Below are positions 26,741 through 35,514 of a stretch of 64,000 nt of DNA, piece after piece (position 1 is the stretch's first letter; the number at the start of each line of letters is the position of its first letter). The notes beneath the pieces are model-generated. The model was not told the DNA's origin, searched no databases, and was given only the letters and a program-made list of their open reading frames with translations. Origin of the DNA: Phytoactinopolyspora halotolerans (GTDB lineage: Bacteria; Actinomycetota; Actinomycetes; Jiangellales; Jiangellaceae); contig NZ_JAAGOA010000016.1 in NCBI RefSeq assembly GCF_010550675.1, positions 62,001 through 126,000 of the forward strand, in the 5' to 3' direction. Position numbers and translations under genes: made by a program.

Positions 26741-29692
26741 CTACGGCGCCGGAGCCGGCACGTCCCCGGCCAGCCCTTCCCGGTACGCGACGGCCGCGGC
26801 CTCTCCGCGACCCGACACGCCCAGCTTGGCGAGGATGTTCGACACATGCACGCTTGCGGTCTTGGTGCTGATGAACAACGCCTCCCCGATCTCGCGGTTG
26901 CTCTTGCCGGCCGCGATCAGCGTGAGCACCTCACGTTCTCGTGCCGTCAGTCCGAACGTCCGCTCGGTCTCGGCTTTCCCCCAGGCGCCGTCGGCTCCAG
27001 GTCCGTCGAGTCCCAGCCCCGATCGGGCGCACAGCTCCTCGATCGACGACAGGGTCAAGGTCGCACCCAGAGCGCGCGCCTCGGCGGCGGCCTCATGCAG
27101 AACAACCTTGGCCGCCGCCCGCTCGCCGTTCGCCAGCAACGCTGCGCCCTTGCGGTGCTTGGCGTAGGAGATCAGGTTCACCGGACCCTCGATCGTCGAC
27201 AGCTCGGCCAAGACCACGTCCCACGCCGCCGGGTCGTCGCCCGCACAGCCGAGCCCGCCGAGCTCCGCCTCGACGAGCAATCGCCACAGCGGCATCGGAG
27301 AACTCTCCGAAAGCCGCGCCGCGGCGCCACGGAGCCATTCGACATCGGCACGGTTCTCCGCGTCATCGAGCCCGCGCGCACGGATCCGCTCCGCCAGCGC
27401 CCGAGCGCCGGCGAACGCCAGCGGCAGATCGAACCCCGGAGCATCGGCCTTGCCCGGCTCGCGCAGCACCTCGGTCACCGCGGACCAGGCCCCGTCCACG
27501 TCGCCACGGGCGAGCAGCAGCTCCGCATAGGTCCGAGCGATGTATCTGCTGTGCTGCGGGTACGTCGCGTTTCGGGCGACGCCACGGCGCAACTCGGCCA
27601 CGATCTGCTCCGCCGTGTCCAGCTCGCCCCGCCATAGCGCGAGCCGGCCGCGCAGGTTGTGCAGGTGACCCACATGGTCCGTCGCCGGCCGCAGCTCAAG
27701 GCCGCGGGTGATGAGGCGCTCGGCGCGGTCCCATTCGCCGAGCGCCAACAACGGCTCGGCCGCGTTGCCGGACAGCATCGACCCCTGGGTGCGTTTGCGA
27801 CCGACCGCCGCGGCGCGCGTCTTGCCCTCGGTGGCGACCTCCACCGCCTCGCTGTACCGGCCGAACAGGTTCAGCGCATGCGAGACATTGACGTGGTAGC
27901 GGATCTGGGTGCCTGGAACATCGGTCTGCACAGCGCGTGCCCGCGCGAACTCGGCCATCGCCTCGTCGGCGCGCCCTTGCTCTGCCCAGACGGATGCCCG
28001 GGTGATCCGCACCGACGCGACCAGGTGCTCGGCCTCCGCGCTGGCGGCAGCCTGCTCTGCCTCGTCACACGCGGCGAGCGCCTCGTCGTACCGCCATTCG
28101 AGCATGAGCATCATGGCCACGGACTCCAGTACCTGGGCGCGGGTGACCGACGGTGGGGACGCCGGGATCAGCTCCGCCGCGCGCACCAGGGTGTCCACCG
28201 CACCATGCATACCGGTCCGGCACATCATCCGGCCGATCCAGCCCATCACCTCTCCGGCCAGCACCGGTTCGGACTCGACATCGACGTGTTCGAGCGCTGC
28301 CCGCGCCAACGCCGTCGCACGCTCGTCCTCACCGGCCTGACCAGCCTCCTTACAGGCACGCAGCATCAGATCGACCCTGGTGCCGCCCGACGCCTTCTCC
28401 GGATCCTCCACCTGATCCCACAGTTCCAGGGCCCGTTCGAGCATCAGCAGCGCGGATGCGTGTGCATACTCGCCGACGAGTTCGTCGGCCGCGCGCAGCG
28501 ACCATTGGAAGGCACGCTCGACGTCATGTGCGAAGTACCAGTGGTGCGCGATCGACGCGGCTACCCGTCCGTCGCGCACCAGCGCCGGACGTTCCTCCAG
28601 CGTGCGCGCGTAACGTGCGTGGACCCGGGCGTGTTCGCCGGGCAGGACGTCGTCATGGACGGCCTCGCGCAGCAGCGCATGCCGGAAGCTGTAGCCATCG
28701 CCGTCGACGACGATGACGCCGGCGGAGATGGCGTCGCGCAGCGCCGACTCCAATGACCCAACGTCGTATTCGGCCACTGCCTCGAGCATGGAGTGGTCCA
28801 CATACTGACCGGCCAGGGACATCAGCCGGATCAGCCTCTGGGTCGGCTCCGGCATCGACTCGAACCGCACCAGCAGCAGATCCCGCAGCGACTCCGGGAG
28901 CTGGCCGTTGTCACCATCCTGATCCACCAGCGCGAGTTCTTCCACGTAGAACGGGACGCCCTCGCTGCGTACCCAGACCCGCTCGATGTGGTCTTGATCC
29001 ACCTCGCGTCCGGCGATGCTCTTCAGCTGCGCCGCGACGTGTTCCCGGCTGAGCCGGCGCACGTCCAGCCGCGCCCCACGCCGGCTCCGTTCCAACTCCG
29101 CCAGCAGCGATCGGACAGGATGACCACGCCCGACCTCGTCCGCACGGATCGTCATCACCAGCATCACTCGGGTGCCGATCATGCTCCGCACGAAGAAGCG
29201 CAACAGGTCGCGGCTGGGCCCGTCCGCCCATTGCAGATCTTCCACGACAGCGACCAGCGGTTTCTCGGCGGCGACGCGCTCGAGCAGGGTGGTGAACACC
29301 TCGTACAGCCGCCCGCGCCCTTCTGCGCCGCGGTCCGGTGCGCCACCGAGCTCGGGCAGCAGTGCCGTGAGAGCCTGGCCACCCGGACCGGCGAGTTCCA
29401 CGAGCTTCTCCGGCCCGAGCTGAGTGAGCAGGCCGTTCAGCAGCCCGATGATCGGGACGAAGGCCATCTCCTCGCCGTCGAGTTCGACCGCCTGCCCGAC
29501 GACGACCCGCGTCCCCTCGGCAGCGACCTCGGCCGTGAACTCTTCGACCAAGCGGGTCTTGCCGATGCCGGCCTCGCCGCTGACCAGGACGGCCGCCGGC
29601 TCACCGGCGGACACGCCCTTGTAGACGGCGCGCAGATCCGCCAGCTCAGCCTCTCGCCCGATCAGAGTCGAGCGAGTCACCCAGGTGTTCAC
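26741..29692 (-). CDS. LAL-type LuxR regulator with AAA/STAND ATPase domain
   Basis: 983 residues from a GTG. N-terminal P-loop ATPase: LIGREAELADLRAVYKG, then Walker A GEAGIGKTRL near residue 40 and Walker B-like PLVAVVEDLQWADGPS near 145. A long TPR-like helical middle follows. The C-terminus is a LuxR/GerE helix-turn-helix: LTAREREVLTLIAAGKSNRE and FISTKTASVHVSNILAKLGV near 915-965. Large ATP-binding LuxR (LAL) proteins include MalT and pathway-specific antibiotic regulators. Neighbours (MBL hydrolase, arabinofuranosidase) give no clear target. Confidence 0.9.
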   Translation of the reverse strand: MNTWVTRSTLIGREAELADLRAVYKGVSAGEPAAVLVSGEAGIGKTRLVEEFTAEVAAEGTRVVVGQAVELDGEEMAFVPIIGLLNGLLTQLGPEKLVELAGPGGQALTALLPELGGAPDRGAEGRGRLYEVFTTLLERVAAEKPLVAVVEDLQWADGPSRDLLRFFVRSMIGTRVMLVMTIRADEVGRGHPVRSLLAELERSRRGARLDVRRLSREHVAAQLKSIAGREVDQDHIERVWVRSEGVPFYVEELALVDQDGDNGQLPESLRDLLLVRFESMPEPTQRLIRLMSLAGQYVDHSMLEAVAEYDVGSLESALRDAISAGVIVVDGDGYSFRHALLREAVHDDVLPGEHARVHARYARTLEERPALVRDGRVAASIAHHWYFAHDVERAFQWSLRAADELVGEYAHASALLMLERALELWDQVEDPEKASGGTRVDLMLRACKEAGQAGEDERATALARAALEHVDVESEPVLAGEVMGWIGRMMCRTGMHGAVDTLVRAAELIPASPPSVTRAQVLESVAMMLMLEWRYDEALAACDEAEQAAASAEAEHLVASVRITRASVWAEQGRADEAMAEFARARAVQTDVPGTQIRYHVNVSHALNLFGRYSEAVEVATEGKTRAAAVGRKRTQGSMLSGNAAEPLLALGEWDRAERLITRGLELRPATDHVGHLHNLRGRLALWRGELDTAEQIVAELRRGVARNATYPQHSRYIARTYAELLLARGDVDGAWSAVTEVLREPGKADAPGFDLPLAFAGARALAERIRARGLDDAENRADVEWLRGAAARLSESSPMPLWRLLVEAELGGLGCAGDDPAAWDVVLAELSTIEGPVNLISYAKHRKGAALLANGERAAAKVVLHEAAAEARALGATLTLSSIEELCARSGLGLDGPGADGAWGKAETERTFGLTAREREVLTLIAAGKSNREIGEALFISTKTASVHVSNILAKLGVSGRGEAAAVAYREGLAGDVPAPAP

Positions 29693-29823
29693 GTATCCAT
29701 GGTGCCACCAGCCACCGACAACTCTCCCGCGATTATTCGCCTGATGTGCTCGACTATGGACCGTTTCCGCAGGCGATGGTCACCACAGCGCGACGAGCGT
29801 CACATCGGCCCCCTGAAGTCCGG

Positions 29824-31350
29824 TCACGGCTGGAGGCCAAGCTGTACGGTGACGAACGAGTGAGCTGGCACATCGACGACGAGCGCGTCCCCGTCGCGGT
29901 CCGCGCCGTCGAACTTCTGCGGCGACACCGCCGACGGATCGTCGAACGTGTTGTGCGACCGCACCGCCGGAGCCGTCAAGATCCGCGCCTCGCCCAGCGT
30001 CCAGGGGCCACCGCGCAGGTCCAGCCGCAGCCGGGCGTCGTCGTGCAGATCCAGATTGGTCGCCGAGACGAGCACCCGCCCATCCTTGACGCTGGCGGAG
30101 GCGGAGACGGCGTCGAACTCGAGGCCGTCCGCCTCACGCCGCGCACTGTCCTGGATGACATGGAGCGGCAGCAGGGTCGCGTCCTGGTGACCCTTGTTCA
30201 TCTCGAACACGTGGTAGGTCGGCGTCAGCAGGAAGCGGTCACCCTCGGTGAGGATCATCGCCTGCAGCACGTTCACCGTCTGCGCGATGTTCGCCATGGT
30301 CAACCGGCGTGCGTGCCGGTGGAAGATGTCGAAGTGCAGGCTGGCTACCAGCGCGTCGCGCAGCGTGTTCTGTTGGAAGAGGAACCTCGGGTTCGTATTC
30401 TTCTCCGCCTTCCACCAGGTGCCCCACTCGTCGCACACCAGACCGATGCGAGCCTGCGGGTCGTAGCAGTCCATCACGCGAGAGTGCCCGGTGATGATCT
30501 CGTCGATCCGCCAGGCTTTGGCCATCGTGAGGTCGTATTCCTCATCGGTGAACGACGTGGCCCTGCCCTTGTTCTCCCACGTCGGCGCGGACGTGTAGTA
30601 GTGGAAGGAGGTAGCTTGGTAGAGGTCGCGCGGACCCGGCGAACCGCCGAGTGAACCGATCGACTTCATCAGGGTCTCGGTCCACGAGTAGTCGTCGTCA
30701 CGGGCACCGGAGGCCACCCGGTAGAGCACGTTGTCGTCGTGGTTCTTGCAGTAAGTGGCGTACTGACGGGCGAGGTCGGCGAAGTACTCGGCACGCATGT
30801 TGCCGCCGCAACCCCAGGTCTCGTTGCCGATCCCCCAGAATTTCACCTTCCACGGCTGCTCGCGTCCGTTCTCCTTGCGTAGCCGCGACATCGGCGAGTC
30901 GCCCGAGCGGGTCAGATACTCCACCCACTCGCTCATCTCCTGCACGGTGCCACTGCCGACGTTGCCGGAGATGTACGGCTCGGCACCGAGCATCTCGCAC
31001 AGCTGCATGAACTCGTGGGTGCCGAAGTGGTTATTCTCCACGACATTGCCCCAGTGGGTGTTCACCATGCTCGGCCGCGACTCCTTCGGGCCGATGCCAT
31101 CGCGCCAGTGGTACTCATCCGCGAAGCAGCCACCCGGCCAGCGCAGGTTCGGGATGTCCAGCGCCCGCAGCGCCTGCACGAGGTCGGTCCGGATCCCGCC
31201 GATGTTGGAGAGCGCCGAGTCCTCCCCGACGTAGAACCCGTCGTAGATGCACCTCCCCAGGTGTTCGGCGAAGTGGCCATAAAGGTGCCGGCTGATCGTG
31301 GGTCCGGGGACATCGAGGTTGACGACGGCGGTCATGGTGGAGTTCGCCAC
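29824..31350 (-). CDS. abfA: Alpha-N-arabinofuranosidase, GH51
   Basis: 508 residues, cytoplasmic (no signal). Removes terminal L-arabinofuranose from arabinan or arabinoxylan oligosaccharides. Acid/base Glu lies in [14 protein letters not shown] near residue 174, and the nucleophile Glu in [12 protein letters not shown] near 293. The [20 protein letters not shown] segment is typical of GH51. The GTG at 31350 is preferred because GAAGGA lies upstream; an in-frame ATG five codons later lacks a site. A palindromic GAGTGTTAACGCTC lies just upstream, so control by a LacI-type repressor is likely. Confidence 0.95.
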   Translation of the reverse strand: MANSTMTAVVNLDVPGPTISRHLYGHFAEHLGRCIYDGFYVGEDSALSNIGGIRTDLVQALRALDIPNLRWPGGCFADEYHWRDGIGPKESRPSMVNTHWGNVVENNHFGTHEFMQLCEMLGAEPYISGNVGSGTVQEMSEWVEYLTRSGDSPMSRLRKENGREQPWKVKFWGIGNETWGCGGNMRAEYFADLARQYATYCKNHDDNVLYRVASGARDDDYSWTETLMKSIGSLGGSPGPRDLYQATSFHYYTSAPTWENKGRATSFTDEEYDLTMAKAWRIDEIITGHSRVMDCYDPQARIGLVCDEWGTWWKAEKNTNPRFLFQQNTLRDALVASLHFDIFHRHARRLTMANIAQTVNVLQAMILTEGDRFLLTPTYHVFEMNKGHQDATLLPLHVIQDSARREADGLEFDAVSASASVKDGRVLVSATNLDLHDDARLRLDLRGGPWTLGEARILTAPAVRSHNTFDDPSAVSPQKFDGADRDGDALVVDVPAHSFVTVQLGLQP

Positions 31351-31368
31351 GCGGGTCCTTCCATCAAC

Positions 31369-31382
31369 GAGTGTTAACGCTC
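31369..31382. promoter_or_regulatory. LacI-type operator upstream of abfA
   Basis: GAGTGTTAACGCTC is a near-perfect palindrome centred on GTTAAC, 19 bp upstream of the abfA GTG. Even palindromes of this size in front of glycosidase genes are usually LacI-family sites. The cognate regulator is not adjacent. Confidence 0.5.
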
Positions 31383-31500
31383 ACAACGTAAACATGTCAC
31401 TCACGTGTGTCAATGGAGCCCAGCCGCTGCCACTCCACGAGCTCATGCGATGGTCTTCCCGTGTCTCACACACCATGTGGGCTTCGAAGCCGGATGGTTG

Positions 31501-32025
31501 TCAGCTGAATGCCTGCGCGATGAACGGCTCCGCCAGTGCCATGAACTGCTCCGGCGCGTCGCGCCGCACGAAATGCGAAGCACCGTCGATGACCTCGACT
31601 CGGCCGCCGCGGTCGGTGATCATCCGCTGGTGTTCGGCCGTCATGCCAGTCTTTCGGGCTCCGGTGACGACGAGAAGCGGGACACCGGCGGCGGTGATCT
31701 TCTCTACCGCCTCCGGCCAAGGAGGACTGGGGATCGTGTCGCGGCTGCGGGCGATCGCCGGGTCGACGGCACGACGGGCCGCCACGACGGCCGCGGCGAC
31801 ACCTCCGCCGGCCGAGTGACCGTAGATCACGGCGGGCAACGCGTCCAACTCGGACTCCAGGTCCGCCAACAGTTCTCGCACGTCGTCGACCAACACATCA
31901 CCGTGGTGCAGTCCAAGCTGCTCGCTTGCCAGCGCGGTGACCGGCCATGCCCACGCAGGTCGCAGGCGACTACCGACTGTGACCGCCGTCTCCGCGCGCC
32001 GTCCGACCATGTGCAATAGGCGCAT
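31501..32025 (-). pseudogene. Frameshifted alpha/beta hydrolase remnant
   Basis: The C-terminal two thirds read cleanly in one frame: VLVDDVRELLADLESELDAL, the nucleophile elbow VIYGHSAGGGVAAAV, VPLLVVTGARKTGM and the catalytic-His region DGASHFVRRDAPEQF. The preceding conserved segment VVACDLRGHGRSP lies in a different frame (about 31930-31975), and the usual HGW-type oxyanion region is degraded (CTWSDGAR). At least one frameshift between about 31905 and 31930 and N-terminal loss are needed to explain this. A sequencing error is the alternative. Confidence 0.6.
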
Positions 32026-32162
32026 CCGGGAAGATGCGTTACTTCGCCCCCTATGACGGCTTGTTCGCGCCAAGTGCGCAGGTGCAACCCCCTCATGCCA
32101 ATGAGCGGGCTGTCGGGGCTGGTCGCCAGTCCGGCAACCTTCCACCTGTATGGTCTTGCGAC

Positions 32163-32687
32163 ATGGCCATTCTGCACTCCGCGACGATCCGGCCAACCAA
32201 GCCCGAGTTGCTAGAGGCGGTGCTCGGCGGGCCGGTCGAGGTGCTCTGCAGTTACAGGTTTGAGGACCCCGCGGGCGAGGTCGGCGTCGAGGCGTTCGTG
32301 GTACGGCACGAAGTGCAGCTGCAGCACGTGGTGTTCACCTACCGCGGCGCGCCACTCGTGGATGACGAGGCGCGGCTGGTGAGCACGGTGGAGCACTCCG
32401 AGCTGGGGCCACGTTGGGTGTACGACGGCACCACCGACCCGGTCGCGCTCGATTGCTTCCGCCGGGCCGTCCTGGGCGAGCAGGACCAGGCGGTCCTCGA
32501 GCTGTGGGAGGACGGCCGGCTGGTCGGGATCCGGGAGCCGACGGTGCGGCTGAGCGCAAGGGCGGGCGCATCGGCGGACGGCGCGACGGTGCGGATCGCC
32601 CGCAACCTAGGCGACGCAGTTACTGGTCCGGCGCTCGTGGCGAGCTGGGCCGGCGGCGAGTCGGTCGTCGCCGTGCTCATCGACTGA
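32163..32687 (+). CDS. CG0192-related protein with maltokinase N-terminal cap-like domain
   Basis: 174 residues. Starts MAILHSATIRPTKPELLEAV, the signature of the maltokinase N-terminal cap-like family, with no kinase domain attached. The rest is beta-rich (YRFEDPAGEVGVEAFVV, LQHVVFTYRGAPLVDDEARL). The Actinobacteria-specific CG0192-like proteins are of unknown role, possibly linked to trehalose or glycogen metabolism through the Pep2/maltokinase cap similarity. The frame is open back to 32034 but the ATG at 32163 fits the family start. A hairpin follows immediately. Confidence 0.7.
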   Translation: MAILHSATIRPTKPELLEAVLGGPVEVLCSYRFEDPAGEVGVEAFVVRHEVQLQHVVFTYRGAPLVDDEARLVSTVEHSELGPRWVYDGTTDPVALDCFRRAVLGEQDQAVLELWEDGRLVGIREPTVRLSARAGASADGATVRIARNLGDAVTGPALVASWAGGESVVAVLID

Positions 32688-32690
32688 CCA

Positions 32691-32710
32691 GGGCACGCTG
32701 TGGCGTGCCC
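32691..32710 (+). terminator. Hairpin terminator
   Basis: GGGCACGC pairs perfectly with GCGTGCCC around a TGTG loop, three bases after the stop of the CG0192-related gene. Confidence 0.8.
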
Positions 32711-33689
32711 TCGCCCTGCGTCGCCTCAAGGTAACCCCGATCTAGCGTCCGATCATGCCGCGATCCGGTCGCGCCCGACGTGCGTCATTTCGCCGCATAT
32801 TTACCAGAACCAGCGCCGCTAGGGACCCTCGTCGAAGTACTCGATCACAAGAGAGTTGCCGCGGAACCAGGAGCATGCGAGCGCTGGGCGAACGCCAGGG
32901 CGGCCGTACCCGGGTGTGGGCCGAGCACACCGCCTGGGGAGCTGATTGCACTCCTGAGCGGGAACACCGCCTCCTGGTTTGGACTTGTGCAGGCCTCGCG
33001 CCTGCGGAGCGCGCTGCGTGAGATCACCGATCCTGCCGATCTCATCGCCTGTACCCGGGGCCGGGCCAAGGTCCACCCGTTCACCGGGCACCCAGCCGCG
33101 GTGACCCGGCTGGTGGACATGATGGCCGTCGCCGACTATGCCACGCTCGGGCTCGCAAGCAGTCCGATCGGGCCCGACGCCGCCAAGGGTTACCTCCCGG
33201 CCGGCCCACTCGATGCCACCGTCTGGCCCTCGGCCTGCGTCACGACGCACCGGCAACGTCGTCGTGCGCGCCACGGGGTTCGACTTCACATCGTCGCCTA
33301 AATCGCTTCACGTACTGTGCCCCTCGCTGCCCTAGACGCTGCCACGTCCCCGATCCCCGCGTCCGCGGCGTCGGGGAGCGTGCAAGGCCCTCGACGACGA
33401 TGCCACCTCGGCCGCCGCGGGAAACGCGGTGCTTGCCGGTATTCATGCAGCGGATTGCGTGTCGGGATCCCTGCAGGGCAACCGATGCCCACCACGAGAC
33501 CATGCCCATTGGGTCTGGGGAGGCTGGGTAGCTCATCCAGGCTGCGGAACGTGCGCTTGCCGCTACTCGTCGGGCGTGCGGACGACTACCTAGGGACTAA
33601 CGATCCGGACTGTGCAGGGAGGCGGGTCCCGTGTCTCTTGGTCGCGAGACCCGCCGTCAATCGGATATCGGACAATGCCGACCGCAGGA
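32711..33689. other. Gene-poor ~1 kb region with only weak open frames
   Basis: The best frame is on the plus strand, 32780-33301 (about 173 residues). It has segments such as PGELIALLSGNTASWFGLVQ and RLVDMMAVADYATLGLASSP that look protein-like but match no family I recognise, and it ends in Arg-rich, non-coding-looking sequence. From 33300 to 33689 frames are Arg/Ser/Gly-rich on both strands and look non-coding. This may be a decayed gene. I see no insertion-sequence ends. Confidence 0.4.
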
Positions 33690-35384
33690 TCAGCCGACTC
33701 TAGTCAGGCGCCAGCGCTGCTGCGGCCCACCGTGATCGGTCCACTGGATCACCGATGCGCCATCCGTGGTGACGTTGCCGTTGTCCAACGCCTTCCCGCT
33801 GCGCTCACAGACCAGCTTGTGATAGCCGCCGCCAACGTCGATGACCTGCCACCGTTGCGGTGCGCCACCGTTGTCCGTCCATTGGATCGCCGACGCGCCG
33901 TTGTCCGGCACGTTGCCGTTGTCCAACGCCATTCCGCTGCGCTCACAGACCAGCTTGTAGTAGCCATCGCCGACGTCGGTGATCCGCCAGCGCTGTTGCG
34001 GCTCACCGTGGACCGTCCACTGGATCACCGACGCACCCTCGGTGGTCACGTTGCCGTTGTCCAACGCCATCCCGCTGCGCTCGCACACCAGCGTGTAGGT
34101 CGCGCCGGAGACGATATCCAGGCCATCACCACCTGAGAGCCTGGTACACGTGAGCGTGCCGAAGCCGAGTTGGTCAAAGCCACCGCTGGTGCTGCCGTAA
34201 TCGCCGCCCCCACCCTCGGGCCGAACATCGGTGGCGAACTGCTCCGTGTAGGGCACGCTCAAGCCACGGCGAACGGCGTAGTGGTTGTAGACCCGCTCCC
34301 ACACAGGACGGAACTGGCCCCGGCTGTGGTCGGAGATCTGGGTATGCCAGTTCGGATCACAGTTGTGGCCCGATTCCCAGTAGTAGTCGGTGAACGGCAC
34401 CGAGTTCCCCAGGTTGTACCTGGCGATGTACTCGCAAGCCTTCATGAACCTGTTGTCGTGGGCCCCGTACAGGTCATAACCCTGGTTCCAGGCCATCTCA
34501 CAGAACGCGCCCATCTGGCCGACACCCATCAAGGTGTGGCCCTGGTCGCGGCCGCTTTCCTGCCACTGCCCCAACGTGTCGTCCTCGTGCAGGTGCGGGA
34601 TCGCGTTCAGGATGGAGCCTTGCCCCACACCGTTGTAGAAATAGTCGACCACCCAATCGATCTTGGACTGGTCATCGGTCAGTATCCCGATCGCCAGGAT
34701 CGAGTTCATGTTGCACAGGTCCCAATTCGCCCAGTAGTGCGAATCGCAGGTCCCGTGGCGCCGGACGAGGAAGTCGAGATTCAGCGTATAGAAGATATCG
34801 TTCATCATCTGCTGGAAGCGGCCCAGATTGAAACCTGGGTAGTCGCGCATGATCTCGCCGACATTCGCGAATTGGTATCCGTAGATCCCCGCTGCTAAAG
34901 ACGCGTTCGTGTCCCCGGTGATCTCCTGTAGTGTCGCCGACCAGGCATTGCAGATGTCCCTGGCAGTATCGCCATGATCCGTGTTGTTCTGAATCTTCCA
35001 CCGCAGGGCGTTCTGATACGCGGCGTGGATGTCGTTGTACAGGATCGAATAGTTCTGGCCGGAGCCGCCTCCGCGCTTGATGGTCTCCTGCGGATTCGGT
35101 GTCCAGCCCGGATGCGAGTGCGAGTTGGCGATCAGCCGTTCCCAGCCCGCCTGCCACGGCTGGTCGCCGGCCATGACCCGGGCCCGCATCCGGTCGAAGT
35201 CGGCCTGGGTGTGCAGCATCCCGGGATGCGTCACCGCCGCCGACGCGGGTGTGGCCACGCCGAGCAGCCCTGTGCCTGCTCCGGCCACACCGACGCCGGT
35301 CGCCAAGGCGGTCTTCAATACGGTTCGTCGGCTGATCATGGAGTTGTGGCCGTGCACCGGTTGCTTGTTGTCGTGTGTCGGCAT
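33690..35384 (-). CDS. Secreted alginate-lyase-like enzyme with C-terminal ricin-type beta-trefoil repeats
   Basis: 564 residues. Twin-arginine signal (SRRTVLKTALATGVGVAGAG, cleavage near ASAAV). Residues about 55-420 match the alginate lyase superfamily (PF05426-like) helical fold: HPGMLHTQADFDRMRARVMA, SILYNDIHAAYQNALRWKI, DSHYWANWDLCNMNSILAIG and YYWESGHNCDPNWHTQISDH. The C-terminus is three copies of a 46-residue ricin/CBM13 unit with LVCERSG...QQRW. The ATG at 35384 follows AAGGGGAGG. It is the last gene of the permease-binding-protein operon, so it probably degrades a uronic-acid-containing polysaccharide whose fragments the transporter imports. The exact polymer is not readable. Confidence 0.8.
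   Translation of the reverse strand: MPTHDNKQPVHGHNSMISRRTVLKTALATGVGVAGAGTGLLGVATPASAAVTHPGMLHTQADFDRMRARVMAGDQPWQAGWERLIANSHSHPGWTPNPQETIKRGGGSGQNYSILYNDIHAAYQNALRWKIQNNTDHGDTARDICNAWSATLQEITGDTNASLAAGIYGYQFANVGEIMRDYPGFNLGRFQQMMNDIFYTLNLDFLVRRHGTCDSHYWANWDLCNMNSILAIGILTDDQSKIDWVVDYFYNGVGQGSILNAIPHLHEDDTLGQWQESGRDQGHTLMGVGQMGAFCEMAWNQGYDLYGAHDNRFMKACEYIARYNLGNSVPFTDYYWESGHNCDPNWHTQISDHSRGQFRPVWERVYNHYAVRRGLSVPYTEQFATDVRPEGGGGDYGSTSGGFDQLGFGTLTCTRLSGGDGLDIVSGATYTLVCERSGMALDNGNVTTEGASVIQWTVHGEPQQRWRITDVGDGYYKLVCERSGMALDNGNVPDNGASAIQWTDNGGAPQRWQVIDVGGGYHKLVCERSGKALDNGNVTTDGASVIQWTDHGGPQQRWRLTRVG
33693..34106 (-). repeat. Three tandem 138-bp repeats encoding the ricin-type units
   Basis: Three consecutive units of about 138 bp encode near-identical 46-residue blocks. 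Each carries LVCERSG, ALDNGNV, GAS-IQWT and QRW in the same positions. Nucleotide identity between units is far higher than needed to preserve a trefoil fold, indicating recent duplication or gene conversion. Confidence 0.85.
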
Positions 35385-35514
35385 CGTTGCCTCCCCTTGA
35401 GGGTCGAGTCCCCCGTGCGGACGGGTCCCCCGCATGCACGCGAATCGCCGCACCACCTCCTCGGGCGTACTCCCACGTCGCCAGGTCCCGCGAGCGGTCA
35501 ATCGGGTAGCCTCG

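Noticed and set aside
33317-33703. Plus-strand frame of 128 codons
   Set aside because: Arg/Ser/Gly-rich, no ribosome site, overlaps the end of the lyase gene.
33693-34106. Regular repeats considered as a CRISPR array
   Set aside because: The 138-bp units are contiguous and encode ricin-type protein repeats; there are no unique spacers. No CRISPR array was found in the window.
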